64,000 nt of DNA, taken from positions 16,984,149-17,048,148 of the forward strand of contig NC_052027.1 of NCBI RefSeq assembly GCF_015832195.1, given 5' to 3'. The position numbers and the translations under genes were made by a program. The notes beneath the pieces are model-generated. The model was not told where the DNA came from, did not search any database, and worked only from the letters and a program-made list of their open reading frames with translations. The stretch is from Motacilla alba alba. Lineage: Eukaryota; Chordata; Aves; Passeriformes; Motacillidae. Shown piece by piece: positions 34,101 through 47,049 of this stretch (positions within the stretch are counted from its first letter, which is position 1; every line of letters begins with the position of its first letter).

Positions 34101-37100
34101 GACAGGAAGGAGTAAATGTATTTTTTTCCATTTTAATTTTGCCGTAGGCTACTTCAGTAGTTCATCTGCGGTAACTTGCCAGAGAAGTGGCTGCCCCATC
34201 CCTGGAAGTGTTCAGGGCCAGGCTGGATGGGGCTTGGAGCAACCTGGTCTAGTGGCATGTGTCCCTGCCCACGGCAGGGGGGTTGGAATGAAATGATCAT
34301 TAAGGTCCCCTCCAACCCAAATAGTTCTGTGATTTTATGAACTTCTGTTGCATTTTTGATTTCCAGTCTTAGACTCATGGGGTTCCAGGTTTGAGACCCG
34401 TTAATGTAGTCCTTGTAGGACCAGCAGTAGGACACAAAGAACTCCATGTTGTCCTTCAAGTGTGCAGATTTTTCCCATATTTTCTCTCAGATGCATCAGC
34501 TTTTTTGTCTCCTGCCCACCAACAATAAGCCACCGTAATTTGGGTTTCTTCTTCCCTGCTCATCACAGGAGTTCTCAACCCCCTGGGCAAGCGATGGCCC
34601 TTTGGGATGCTGCCCTTTTGAGCCTTCTCCGCTCTCCTCTAGTGGGAATGGCTCTTGGGAGGGTGAGGGAACTGCAGTGAGTCTCAAACACATCCCTGGG
34701 CTGCACCGGCTGTGATATGAACTGGTGAGATGTCTGGAGCAGATAGTGCTGGAGCGCATTGTGCTGGGGCCGGGCGGCAGCGGCAGCTCTCCGGAAATAC
34801 TCCTGACGCCGGCGTACGTGAGGAGGTGATGGTGGGTGCTGCTCTCATCCCTGTAAAACACACCATCCTTTGTATTTAGGGCGGATCTGTAGTCCCAAGG
34901 AGCAAAAATATCCAAGGCTTCTCCTTTTCCCACCTGTGTCTAAGTTGTGGATGTTTTGCTTGGGAATCCTGTAGCTGGGGAGCACCCCAGGAAAAGAGGT
35001 TTTCGTTTATATAGCATATTATATAGGACCTTTTGTGATGGTGGTGATTTTCAGAGCCCATTTACCACTATATTAGATGAGCTTTTGACTGGTCACGCAC
35101 TGCAGTTATGACAGAACATCGGTTCCTGTTGGAGTGGAAAAGATGATCCCTATCACTACATTACATGCCACTGATTACCTCAACCTGGTGAAAATAAGGC
35201 ATCCAGAAACATCCCTCTGTGAGGAAACTGTGAAGAGGTGTCTCCTTAGGCATCCCTTTTCTGCTTTATTTTATCTGTCTTCCTCATCTTCCTCTCTCTC
35301 CTCCTCCTGCATTGTTAATGGGTGTTAAGCACTGGTTAACGGATTAGGATAGGATTCCTCTTGGCCCTACAACTCAGTTTTGTCCAACCCATCCATGACT
35401 ACCTATTTAATTTTGATTTTTTTATTAAGTGAAAATATAGACCCAAACACTCTCAATTGACAAATTATCACACCTTCCTTTTTCTTTGAAATACACCAAC
35501 AAAAACCAACCAGCTGCTCTGGGTAGGAATAAAGTGCCTTCTGCTTCTCAACGTGTCTAAAATTTCCTTCACTTACCAACTAAACTTCTCAGCCTTAAAT
35601 TTTACCTGCTGCCATTTGTGCCGAGCTAAGCCTTCCGAGGGTTCTGCAAGGACAGATACATCAAATATTCAGATGCCTCCATCTCTGTGGGGACAAATGT
35701 TCTGGGCTGAGGTACGTGCAGCAGGGAAATGCAGGCAGGGACAAGGAGCCTCAAAGAGTTGCAGAAGCTGGAGAAATGTTTTCCTTTGATCCTATAAAGA
35801 ATTTGGCAGGGGAATTTCAGCCTCTTCTATTTCAAAAGTACATTTAAACTAAACAGCTTGAGATATTGAAGTTGATGGTGTCTCTGACAGTATTCATAAT
35901 GTATTGTTCCTTGGGTTTCCTTTACCTTTCCTGTTGTGAATAATGAGTTTTACACATAAAAACATAATTCTGAGTTTGGTTTACCATTCCAATTCATATC
36001 TCTGAAAACCAGAAAGTGCAAATGTAAGACACAAAATCACTGATACTGAGCCCATCCAGTGCCAGCCCCCGGGCAGTGTCCCACCAGGCACTTGCAACCA
36101 CAGTCTTAAATAACAGACATTTTTGGACCCTGTGAGCTGGTGTGGGGAATGTCAGGGAGAAAGAAACCTCTGCAGCTGAAAGTGTTTCTGACAAACCTAA
36201 CCTGATGTGAAGGTGTTGTTTAAAGGCTTCTGGCCGTGTTGGACACAGATTTCTTCTCCTCACAGGGAAATGTGGGCTCATCAGTTTTTCCATGTACCCC
36301 TCCACACGTGCTGTATTTGGAGCTCTTCATGGGGGATCAGGTGATGGCTGTTTCCTCCGTCCCTGCCCAAATGATCTCTTGATTGCTCTTCCACACCTCG
36401 GATATCCGCTCTCCTGGTAACCTGAGGCAACAACAAAAAAATAGAATTAAGGATCTAAGTGGCCTGGGGAACAGTTAAAGGGACTATTATGAGATAGGCA
36501 AAATGTGTAGAGGTGCAAAGACACAAGCTGCAGGATGGATAAAAATGCTGTGGTTTTTCACAGACACACACTAAAAATTAGCTCCTTTGTTTCATTTGCC
36601 CAGGCTCAGATAAATGAGGGTGCAAAGTCAGGATTTTTTGGTTGCTGCGTAGTCACCAGGAGCTGCCTGTCTCTCTGCAGTATGGCACTCTGATTTCCTC
36701 TCCTGGAAATTGCTTTTTAACTGTGTTTTTTCTTTCCTTTTTCTAAAAATACAAACCAGTTTCTTTCTGGTCTGTCATTACTGCCTCTTTTTTAACAGCA
36801 CTTCTCTTTCTGATGGATCTTCCTATTTTTTTAATGCCTGGAATGAATGTTGTTCTTCGTTCTGGGCTGAGTTTGGTTGACTCAAGCTGTCATGGAGATG
36901 GATAATGATACATTTTTTGCATCAGATTTTAATTTTGGAGCATGAGTAGAACTCATCCAAAAGAAGGGCCCTGCAGTCTTCCCAGTTTCTTAATGGTTGA
37001 ATACCAACTTCTTGTGGAAGGTGAAGTGTTAGGACCCTTGTGTGGTGTGGACATGACTGGGGATGTTGACCTGTTGGAGCCAGACCCCTGGACTGACCCC

Positions 37101-40100
37101 TTTTTGCCCACCTGTGACAAACGGTGCTCGTGTTGGATTCGCTTTGTGCAGCCAGCCAGCACCTGCAGGAATCCATCCAGCTCCTGGACAGAGTCAAGCC
37201 TGGATGCAAAAGGGAGAATTGCAAAACCAGACCTTGGTGCCACTCTTTGTGGGGAAGGAAGCCAGAAGCCAGTCAAGGGAACAGACTGCCTTTGCTCTTC
37301 TCTTTGAATTGCTTTCCAAAATGCATTTTTCCCAAAATAACTTAATTGTGTATTTTTTGGGGTGGATTGTTCTATATTTGTTGATGAGCATTAAATTGAT
37401 GTTTTCTGAGAATGGTCCAACATGGCTTGCAGAACTCTCTGCAGAGCATCAGTGTCTGATTTAGAACCCATCAGTACATGTGGCTATGGTTGTTCTCTGT
37501 GCCTCACTCTGCATTTCTTGACCTTGGATTTCACCTGCCATGATGTTTCGAGACATCCAGCTCAGGAGAGCCTTCTACAGCTCTTTGCATTCAGCTTTAG
37601 CTTTGAATATGCTGAATAAATTTGCATGGCCCAGCAAACTTGTCCTTTCTTTATCCCCCCCTCCTTCCCAAGCCATTTATGAATATCCCATTTATCCCAT
37701 GGCAAGATCCTGCACCTCTGCTTGTGAAAACCTGACCATCTGCCTCTATCCTTGGTGTCCTAAATCCTGATAAGTTATTAACCCATAAGTAGGATTCCCC
37801 TTATTTCTTCATCTTCTATTACTTCCTTCTTTCTCCCCTTTCTTTCTAGATTTTTATCCTGACAATTCTCCCACTTGAGATGGTTTTTCATACTAATTAT
37901 TGCCTTTTACTCCTGTAGCTTGGTTGTTTAATGATATTGCTGTGTTATGGCCATGTCTTAAACTTTTTCTTGACGGTGCATGTTTTGCTAACAGGTGCCA
38001 TGGAAACTTCCCTTTGTTACCCTTCCACCCGCTGCTTTTAATTTCTTTCTAACAAATATTCTCACTTTTTCTCTTCTTTTTTTCCTGGTTGTATCTAAAA
38101 ATTATAGTAATCATGTGAATTTCTGTGGTTTTTTCCCAGTCCTGCAAATAGATTGAAGCCAAGTCTCTTACAGTCACCGCTGCTGAAAGTTTGTGTGTCA
38201 GGTTTGGCTCCTCAGAGCAGGCACATTCCTGTCACAGGATTAAGTCCAGAGCAGGTAGCTTCATTCTGCATTGCTTTAGGGAACAGCTAACGAACTAAAC
38301 AAAAAACTGTGTCGCTGCTAATGAAAATCAGAGAGGCTCTCAAGGAGGGCGGGCGTGCGTTATAATCATAGATTTACAAGATAAGCTTTCACCAGCCGTG
38401 TGCCATAAAAATTCCTCAGCTTCATGCCATGGTTTATCTTTCGGCTTTGCTGGCATTTGGTAAATACAGAGCAGTAATTCATGGTGTTGGCTTTCCTGGG
38501 ACAAAGGCCTTCAGTTAAGCGTGACTGCAGCAATCAGCTCTTCTACCCTTTAACTGCCAGAGCTCAGATGCAGGATGTGACTGGGTGAAGGCTGAGGAGA
38601 GTGGCTGCTCCTTGCCTGGGGTACTCTCCCCAGCATCCTCGTCCTTTCTGCTGCCCACAGTACTTTCAAGATTGTCATGGCTCTTTTATGTAATTTTAAC
38701 ACACACAAATGACTTGCTCACAGCAATCAGTTGTACCAGGGAAGGATATGGAGGCAACACTTTGAGTAGCTGAGTGGAAATCAGACTGAGGAGACGGCTG
38801 CAGCCCACACCTCTCCGTGGCTCCTGGGGACGTTTGTCCCTCTTTTAGCTGCTGTTTCCCTGCGTGCTCCTTGGTATTGGTCGCAGGGCCATAACTCTGT
38901 GGCACAGCTCTTCATCATTCATAGCAGACCTTCCAAATCCTGCAGTAAAGAGGAGAGGAGCTCTGCAGGCAGCAGCTCCCTTTCCTGTGCAGCCTGCAGC
39001 ATGGCCACCCTCAGCCTCACCTGAATTAATGCTAAACGAGGGGCACTTGATGACCCCAGACCTACTGAGCATCCTCCCCTTCAGCAGTGTCCTCGGGTCC
39101 AGCAGCTGGGGTCACTGATGACTCCTGTTCCCTCCAGGTCTTCCCAAAGACTCCAAGGATTCACCTGCACTGAAAGCCCAAAGCTGACCTTCCAACTGCA
39201 CCCATTCACTGGATGAGGTGATGTTCCTCCTTTGATCTTCCAGATACCTCCTAAGTGCCCAGAGAGAGGCAGAGAGGGATCAGATACCCCATAGGCTTTC
39301 TAGGATCTCTGTTCATCCCAGGCACAGTGAAGCCCTGGCTCTGCACCTGCACTTTCCTGGTTCTCATCACTGAGCTGTACAGCTCCTCGCACGCCGTGCA
39401 GCTGATGGCATTTTGATCAAGAGGTGGCTTCTGCTCTGTCTCTGGAAGATTTAAATGTAGTTTTCAGCTATCACAGAGGAAACAGATTTGCCCTGTCGCT
39501 GAAGTAGAATGAATATTGGACACTGCACTTACCCCTGGGATATTTTAATGCTTTGAAATTCAAGATCATTAATGTTCTCAGCAACAATTATATAATTTAA
39601 AAAGGAGACCCTGTTCAAACCTTTGAATCTTTATAGTGCCTGCTCCTGTAAAGCTATCTGAGAAGTGATCTCTTTGATATATATGGGACTGAGATTGTTA
39701 CCTGCCAACTCTTCAGTCAGGCCCGTTTGCCTTTGGCTCTGAAGGGTTTGGCCAAAATCCTGACAGTGGTGGCTGCACGTTTCAGGCATCAGCAGCTGAA
39801 AGAGCAGCTCCCCAGAGCAGCATGGGGTGGTCTGCTGGGCACTCAGTGACCTTCTGGCTTGTGAGAGCTCATGGGAGAGATGCAAAACTCTGCCCTGACT
39901 CCAGTTCAGGTCTTGGGGTTCTCAGAGGCTGCTCTGGACTCTATAGGGATCAGTTGCCTTGCATTTAATTCCAGGTGTTCATTATGGTCTGTATAGGGTG
40001 TCTAACAGACATCTGACCTTGGGGTTCCTTGGGTCTGGGGATGTTGGTCTGGTGAGCAGGAGCAGCCACTGCTCTGGTTTTATATTGCAAAGTACTCTCA

Positions 40101-43100
40101 GGGAAATTACTCTTGGCTCATCCGGGCTAAGTGAGGTGCAAATTAAGTATTTGCTTGCCACGTAGCAAAATTAGAATGGTAAACAACAGAATAGAATGAA
40201 ATAGGGTTGAAAATAAAGCATTTTGAATTGGAAGGGCCTTCAATGATCATTTAGTCCAACTGCAAATGATAATGATTCACAAACCTTTACAAAAAGGCAG
40301 TTGTGCAGGAATGAAAATAAGCAAGTAAATGCTTATTTAGAGCTTAAATCAGTCATAAACCCCTCTTCTGGTATGTAGGATTCAGCTAATAAGATGGCAG
40401 ATGCCTCTCAACAGCCGTGCCTGACAGAGCAGCAGCAAGTGACATTGATGTGTTCTCCTGTTGCAGAGTCTGGATTAAACTAGACATGGAGCTGAGACAG
40501 AGAATAACTGGTCTGTGGTGGCTGTGTAAACTGGAAATCTCCTGGTTCTTGTTACCGTTCCATGGATGGCATTTTAAACGAAGGGAAAAACCAGCAGCAG
40601 CTCTAGTGTGTTCTCTCCTGCAGAAGCAGAGCCAGAGGAGCAAGCTGGCAGGCTCACCGTGCATGCAGCACTGCTCACCCCACGACAGCAGCACCCCTGG
40701 GGGAGGCTGTTAGTTTGGTGTGTTGGTCGCCAGTGGCTTGTGCCACCGCCCGCCTGGCAGCCCCTCCTTGAGGCCCAGCCCCAGCAGGGTGTAACAGTGA
40801 GGCAGAGGACTCCAGACTACCACATTTCTCTGTATGTATGAGAACAGGTATGAGGATAGAGGTTAAGGACCCAAATGATTTCCAGGCTGGGTGGAAGCAG
40901 GAGCTCAGATACACTGTCAGCATCAGGAGATGCGCTTTAGGGATGCCTCAGTCACCGGGAAAATGCCTGACAGAAGCTGCATCTTATTTGACGGGGATGA
41001 GGCAACCCTAGAGCACAAAGCTGCAGGAGAACAGGGTTTTTCCACTGCTCACAAAAGCAAGTCATTAAACACTGGCCTTTCACAAGAGTGCTTATGTTGC
41101 CATCTAATAAAATACTCCCTGACAGTTTCTAGTCACCGTTTCGTATTTTCTGTTTTGATTTCAGCTGTGTGGCATTCGCTGTTTTTAAACCATCCATTTC
41201 CAGAGTGATCCTCTTCCTGCATGGACATCGCTGTAATTAATTTAGGGGCACTTGGATTTAAGCAGGTGCTTAATTCTGAAACTGCTGGGGGCTTTTTTTT
41301 TGTCAAAGCAGAGCCCGATACAGGATTCCCTGTGTTGGATGTAGGACTTTCTAGAGCTACAAGCTGTCCCAGTAGAGCACCCAAGCTCGGGGTATATCTG
41401 AGCACCGCTAGTGTGAGATTTTCAGTGCACGGAGCTGAAACCAAAGGCCCTCCACATCAGACACTTCTTTTTCTGTTTATTTATTAAAAGGGTTGTCCTA
41501 TTTTCTAGTCAGACTTGCTGACAGGCAGTGTATACCAGCTAACATTTGCTATTATCCCGTGCTGTTCCTTTGCCAACCCATAACCATTCAGAATTATGTC
41601 TTTCCAAGTCAAACCCAGTGCCATTTTGACCTAGAGTACAACTGCCTGCTTGTTTAACTACCTGTTTTTTTTTCTAAATAGGTTATTCTCAGTGATTCTT
41701 AAAATCAGTCATGTGGATGTTCACATCAGGTTTCAGTCAAACCAACTAGGTCAAATCTCTGCTCGTAGCTGAGCAGCTCTAATTCTTGTTGGTCAGCCCA
41801 GCCTCCCTCTTTTGGGTGTGAGTCTCTTCACGTGTCTCTCTTCATATTTTATCTTGAGGTGTTTGCTGCTCATCCCTTTGGTTTTACTGCAGATAAACAA
41901 TCATTTCAATCATTTCCCCTCTTCTTCTACCCAGGTTTCCCTCTTTTTTTTTTTTTTTTTTTTTTTTCTACTAACAGAAAATACTTGCTTGTCCTCATTT
42001 TGCTGGCTTTTGATCTGGTTTTGAAGCTGGGAGCTCCGTTCCATGGACAAACTCAGCTCCTCTTTGAAAAGCCTGAGCAGGGCATGCAATTTGTAAAATC
42101 ATGATGACACTGCCACTTATTTTCATGGTTTTTATCTACTACAATGCAGTAATTAGATCAGTTGTCCAGCAAGCAAGGACCCATTTCCCTTAGCACGAGG
42201 CAGAGGAAAGGATGCAGTCCGTGTTTCTCAGTTGCACAGAAGGGCTGCAGCTCCTGAAGGATTTACTCAGACCACAAATGCCAAGCTCCCATGGATGCAG
42301 TCACTGCCAGAGTTTTGTGGCAGCTGAGCAGGTGGATGTGGCCAGTGTGCTCAAGGCAGGGATGTGAAATTAGACAAAAACCAATAAATCAGTAGAAAAC
42401 CAATGCTGTCTCTTGAACTTTCCCACACAAGTCAACAAGACTTGATTTACCAGCTGTGCATGTAGATTTTGTGCAATATTGTTATTGCTTGATTTTATAG
42501 CAGAGACATTAACAGTGTTGGCATTTACCTTGCAGTGGTTATTGCTCCCAAGTTAGCACCTCTGGTGAAAAAGGGCCTGTTGACATCTCTGGGGATGCTG
42601 GCTCCACGCCTGGGTCTTGCCTGTTAAATTTAGTGGCATTGGTGAACCTACTTGAGTGAAATTAGAGCAATTCCCTCCTACAGACCCTGACTTTACCTGG
42701 GAATTCCCAAATAAGAAAGCTGTACCAATTTACTGGCGGAGAATTGTAAACCAGTGCTATGTCATTGCATTGCTTTTATCTCCACTGATGCTGCTGACAG
42801 CTTTTCCCTGGTGCTGCTGTGGCATCAAAAGTCTGGTTTAGCACAAATCATGTTTTTCTGAAATTAAATATTAACCAGCAAGCAGTCTAACATTTGTTTT
42901 GGCTGTAAGTAGGACTTTGTTTTTAAAGCTTTCCCAATTTTTGTAATTTTAATGAAAAAAACTTATTTTTACATTAGGGGAAAAATCAGGCTTAAAAAAT
43001 CTGAAGTGCTTGTGACATCTCACTCTGCTGAGCTTGGTTTTGTGGTGAATGCCTTTGACCCCTGGTTTTCCTTGTGCTGTTCATGCTTCTGGTCATCTTG

Positions 43101-46100
43101 GGCAGCTCTTCCCTCTCAGGACTTATCCATCTCCTCCCAGGGTGTTGTGCCAGCCCTAAACAGAAAGGCTGGTTTCCTATCCATGTCTGTTCCTGAGTGG
43201 AACTAGGGAATTTCTGGGCCTTTTCATCAGAAGTATCTGATGGAGAGGCAGAGCTGGATATGGATTAATGTCTCAGGGTGATTTTTAGCTCTGGGCTCTG
43301 CGGCAGCAACCTTGCAGCTTTACCTCCTCTCTTTCATGGAGCTGAGAGTTAATTTTTGTGGGTGCTTACTTAGCTTTGTGCTGGGAAATGGAGGGAGTTT
43401 TAGAAAGAAAGAAGAAAGACACAATTTTTCAATTTAAAAACAACGAAAAAAGGAAGGAAACAGTAGCTGGACACCCTCCCAGTGACTGTGGGCAGGTGAG
43501 TAGAGCTGCCTGCCTGCCCTTCTCGTGATAAAAAGCATTCATAGGATATCATCAATGAAAACTTTACCAGTGTAATTGTTAATACACTCAGTCAAACACT
43601 TGATATTCTTTACTTGTACAGAATTATTACTCCGTTGGTAACAGAGAGTGCAGCTGAGTTTGGATCCTGCTTTGAGATCTTTGACTCCGTATCACCCAAT
43701 ATTTCTAATTCAGCAATTAGGGCAGTGCAAAATCAATACATGCCCCATCAAATGGGGGAAATCCTGCCTTATTAATGCATTCCAATTTAATTGTTAATAG
43801 ACACTCCAGTGGAACTGGGAGGAATTCTTTGGGACCGGTTAGCAGCCCAGTCTAGTTAACTATCTGTGATAAAGCCTGGAAAAAAAAACCAAAATAGGGC
43901 TGAGCTGCAGTTTGGGCTTTTGTAACAGGAAAAAAAAAGGATTCATAGATGGGTACAAATCATACAAATATTGGATCATCCTTGCAGAAGATGCAGTGAG
44001 CGTGGGCCTGTGTTTGATTCCATATGACTATTCTCATGTTCTTTCCTGAGGCATCTCTCCTGGATTGAGTTACTGTATTTGACAGACCAGATGATTTCTT
44101 CTGGTCTTAAAATTTCACGGGTATGTTCAACTGGTGCAAGTGAGAGACAGCACAGCCTGTGTCACAGGGGGGTTGAGGCATCCTGGATAATTATAAAATA
44201 AATAAATGCAGTGTTGGTAGAAGTGCATGGAGTGAAAGTGCTGCTGGGAATGGGATGGAGGTGGTGCCCGGCATTACTTAGCACTTGAAAAAGTGCAGGG
44301 AGCTGGGAGGGAGCTCGAGCCCAGTCTGGGAAAGCATCCCTGGAGCAGCACTGACCTGCCAGACAGTGAGCATCCAACCACCCTCCTCTGTCTTAGCGCC
44401 AGCAATGAGGCCCAGGGCAGAATAACAGCACCTGGTGCGTTGTTCCTCGTGGGCTTTTGTGTTTCCAAGAGAGCCACACTGTTTTGGGTAGGAAATGTGA
44501 ACTTGTCTGTGTGTTATCTGACAGCTCCTTGATGGAGTCAGAATTCTTACTTGGTGGCAAGTATTTTTCGTATCAAATGGGGAAACCCCCCTGAATTTTG
44601 AAATTTGCAGTGGAATAGACTCACAGAATGGTTTGGGATGGGAGGGACCTTACAGACCATCTCATTCCACTCCCTGCCATGGGCAGGGACACGTTCCACT
44701 ATCCCAGGTTGCTCCAAGCCTCATCCAACAGAATAACCAGAATAAACCATTCTGCTTTTCCAAACAACAATTATTTATTTGACCCTATAATGTTATTTCG
44801 GAGTTGTTTAATACACCATACTGTGTCTAATAAATGCTGAGGGTTTCATAGAAATATTAAATTTAAGGTGAAAAGATGCATTTTGCTTTCTGACAGTACT
44901 TCCTTCTGGTGTCTGGGGCAGAGCTCTCCAGTCTCCACCAGCTACAGATGGTTTTATGTATTTTATGAGGCAGTAGCTCTGCAGCCCTTGACATCAGGAG
45001 TCAAACTCCAAATCTGATCTGAAGGGTGTCACAACTAACAATGGAGGAGCAGCACATGCCAACAACATTCATGGCAGGTGCTACTGTAGGGCCAGGAGCA
45101 ATTTTCTCTTCGGTCTAGAACAGATCACTCTCTGCCTTAGTGCTTTGCTTTATTATTATTATTGTGATTCTTTCTTCAGAGAAGTGGGTTTCCACCTGTA
45201 GCCAGAAAGTATTCCCAAAGTGCTATTCTACTATTTATTTTCATCCGACTTCCTATTACTGTGGCAACATGCACTTTGAATTTCATTAGTTTTATGCATT
45301 TAAGGTCCGTTTTTAAACCTTTATAAGGTCAGACCCTGCTTGGGTAAATCAACAATGTATTAAATTTGAGGTTCTGAGTAATACTTTTCCTTAAACAGCT
45401 GTAGATCACAGGTAGTGAGGGCATTAGGGCTTCTGCTTTTTCGAGAAATATTTGTGGGCATTACTGATAAGCACATGGACCAAATGATTTGGTAATTAGA
45501 TAAGTATCTTCCATCATAGATTCATTCTCGTGTGCTTGTGATCCATCAGCAGCACATCACAAAGTGCCTGCCCTGAAACCACATGGGAGGAGGGCGTGCA
45601 GGCTGTCCTGCTGTGCAGTGCAGCACAACAGCTCAAAGCTCTTGCAGCTGGAGCTGCTCCAGAGCTCCTTGGGATGGCCAGGAGCATCCCTCAGCACTGT
45701 GGGGTGCTCAGCATCCCACACAGGCTATGGGAGTGTGGGACTGCTGCAGAACCAGCAGTGGGTGCGATGGTGACCTCAGGGTTGCTCCTTGTAAGTAGCT
45801 CTGGTTTCACAGGGAGGTTTCATCACCCTGTCCTGGTGACCAGAGTCATCCCAGCTGGTTTTTTTTGCCCAGCCAAGACTCACATCACCCAGAAGAGGGT
45901 TCAGCTGGGGGCAGCCAGCCCACAAAATCCCTGTTGTCTGTGTTTGCCACTTCAGTGCTGATTACTAAAGGGGAGCCAATGTGCTCTCTCTTGATTTCCC
46001 ACTGCTGTGGCCCCTGGGAATCAAGCCCTTAGCTGCTTTCACCTGTGACTCGCATGGTTTTGCCTGACAGGTGAGGCAGTACAAGTAGTTCTCCTACCTC

Positions 46101-47049
46101 CATTAGGCTTCTGGAGGGGTTTTCCTTTAATAAATAGGCTCTTTGCAGGTTTCTGGTTTCACAGCCCCTTGTGAAAGTAGGCTGTGAGAAGCCAGTTAGT
46201 GCGTGTTGGTCGTGTCCCTGCAGAAAGGGCCCTGCAGGCTGCACAGCAGAGTCACGGCTGCCTCTTCCAGTGAGTTTGTGCTGAGGTTCGTGCTGGAGAA
46301 GTGCTGGGAGCCCTGGCTGGCAGGAAGCTGAGCTTCTCAAACTTCTCACGCACGTTTTTATGTGCAACTTTCTGACTAAAGTTCAACTCGGAATACACCG
46401 AATAATTCAATTGCATCTCTGCCGCTGGGTTATATAAGAGAACGCTGAAATCGCGCCTTGTTTCATAAGGTAACGTGTATCCTTCTGCTGATCTGAGCAA
46501 TTTCCCTGCTTTGCAGTGGGGCTTTGCTATGCCTTCTTGGCTGAGCTGGGATTTTGAGGGGGAGAGGGTGCTGTAGCAGTTGTCTACATGAACTGGCGTA
46601 CGAATGTTTGAAACCTGGGCTTATTTTGTGTGTTTTGATGGTGTTTCAGCACGCTGAGGAGACCGGAGCAGCTGGAGCAGGCCGCGGGCCAGCGGTCGGC
46701 ATCGCCCTCGCTCGCACAGACTGCACCCAGCTCCCAGAGCCCCCGGGAGATGAGGGGCCGGGGCCAGCCTGCACCGGCGGCAGAGGGGCCGCGGAGGACG
46801 CTGCAGGTGGACGCCAGGAGCCAGGGCTCGGCGAGGTCTCCCTCGGTGTCACCGGACCGGGGCAGCACCCCTACCTCTCCCTACTCCGTGCCGCAGATCG
46901 CCCCCCTCCCCAGCAGCACCCTCTGCCCCATCTGCAAGACGACAGAGCTCACCTCCTCCCCCGGCCAGCCTAACTTCAATGCCTGCACTCAGTGTCACAG
47001 CAAGGTCTGCAACCAGTGTGGCTTCAACCCCAACCCGCACCTCACCCAG
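24972..47049 (+). CDS. BSN: BSN, Bassoon presynaptic active-zone scaffold (first two coding exons; gene continues past the window)
   Basis: Exons 24972-25132 and 46650-47049 join through a split Ser codon (AG|C) to give residues 1-187 of a protein of nearly 4,000. It opens [10 protein letters not shown], the N-terminal myristoylation motif (Gly2) that anchors Bassoon to Golgi-derived vesicles. Low-complexity Pro/Ala/Gly follows. Exon 2 holds the conserved PRRTLQVD and [20 protein letters not shown] segments and the first Piccolo-Bassoon zinc finger: C146, C149, C166, C169, C174, C177. The last Cys pair is encoded downstream, beyond the window. Bassoon organises the cytomatrix at presynaptic release sites. 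The start is the only ATG giving the family N terminus. Confidence 0.95.
28045..28118. repeat. (GGAT)n tetranucleotide microsatellite
   Basis: About eleven nearly uninterrupted GGAT units are followed by variants GGAAGGAT and GGATGAAT. It is likely polymorphic. Confidence 0.97.
30045..30133 (+). mobile_element. CR1 LINE 3' fragment (sense)
   Basis: Reads TAGTGGAAGGTGTTCCCCAT, then GGAACTAGGTGATCTTTGGG and TCTTCCAACCCAAACCAT, the sense-strand end of CR1. The terminal octamers are decayed. Confidence 0.8.
32228..32325 (+). mobile_element. CR1 LINE fragment (sense, internal)
   Basis: GGAGGCAGACTGGAGAGCTC and GGAGAAGAAAAGGCTCCAGG match the CR1 segment that lies upstream of the 3' UTR. Only about 100 bp are recognisable. 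Confidence 0.7.
33879..33900 (+). repeat. T22 homopolymer
   Basis: An uninterrupted run of 22 T in BSN intron 1. A related 13-T run is at 33415-33427. No retrocopy is attached on the reverse strand. Confidence 0.98.
34172..34340 (+). mobile_element. CR1 LINE 3' end (sense)
   Basis: It contains GGGCCAGGCTGGATGGGGCT, CCTGCCCACGGCAGGGGGGT and the 3' end TTCTGTGATTTTATGA, the typical terminal octamer pair. Confidence 0.9.
37385..37830 (-). mobile_element. Ancient amniote CR1-type LINE fragment (antisense)
   Basis: The order of phrases (TTGGATTTCACCTGCCATGA, CAGCTCAGGAGAGCCTTCTA, TATGCTGAATAAATTTGCAT, CCATTTATGAATATCCCATT, GTGAAAACCTGACCATCTGC) follows an old CR1 subfamily known from reptile and bird genomes, read in antisense. 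It is far more diverged than the other CR1 copies here. Limits are approximate. Confidence 0.6.
40188..40262 (-). mobile_element. Short CR1-like fragment (antisense)
   Basis: ATTGGAAGGGCCTTCAATGA and CATTTAGTCCAAC resemble the antisense CR1 3' end, with decayed terminal octamers ahead of it. Confidence 0.5.
41944..41967 (+). repeat. T24 homopolymer
   Basis: An uninterrupted run of 24 T in BSN intron 1, with no attached retrocopy seen. Confidence 0.98.
44612..44732 (-). mobile_element. CR1 LINE 3' fragment (antisense)
   Basis: CACAGAATGGTTTGGGATGG, CCTGCCATGGGCAGGGACAC and CCAGGTTGCTCCAAGCCTCA are standard antisense CR1 3' text. Confidence 0.88.
46650..47049 (+). CDS. BSN: BSN exon 2 (first zinc finger, three of four Cys pairs)
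   Basis: The acceptor GTGTTTCAG ends at 46649 and the donor GTAATG starts at 47050 in phase 0. It encodes [20 protein letters not shown], a variable linker, then almost invariant Bassoon sequence through [14 protein letters not shown]. Confidence 0.96.

Larger units (their letters stand above)
25133..46649 (+). other. BSN: BSN intron 1 (21.5 kb)
   Basis: The first kilobase belongs to the CpG island. The rest is moderately AT-rich unique sequence with CR1 fragments (listed separately), two long T runs and one tetranucleotide microsatellite. I found no exon of another gene on either strand. Possible non-coding conserved segments are noted under findings. Confidence 0.8.
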
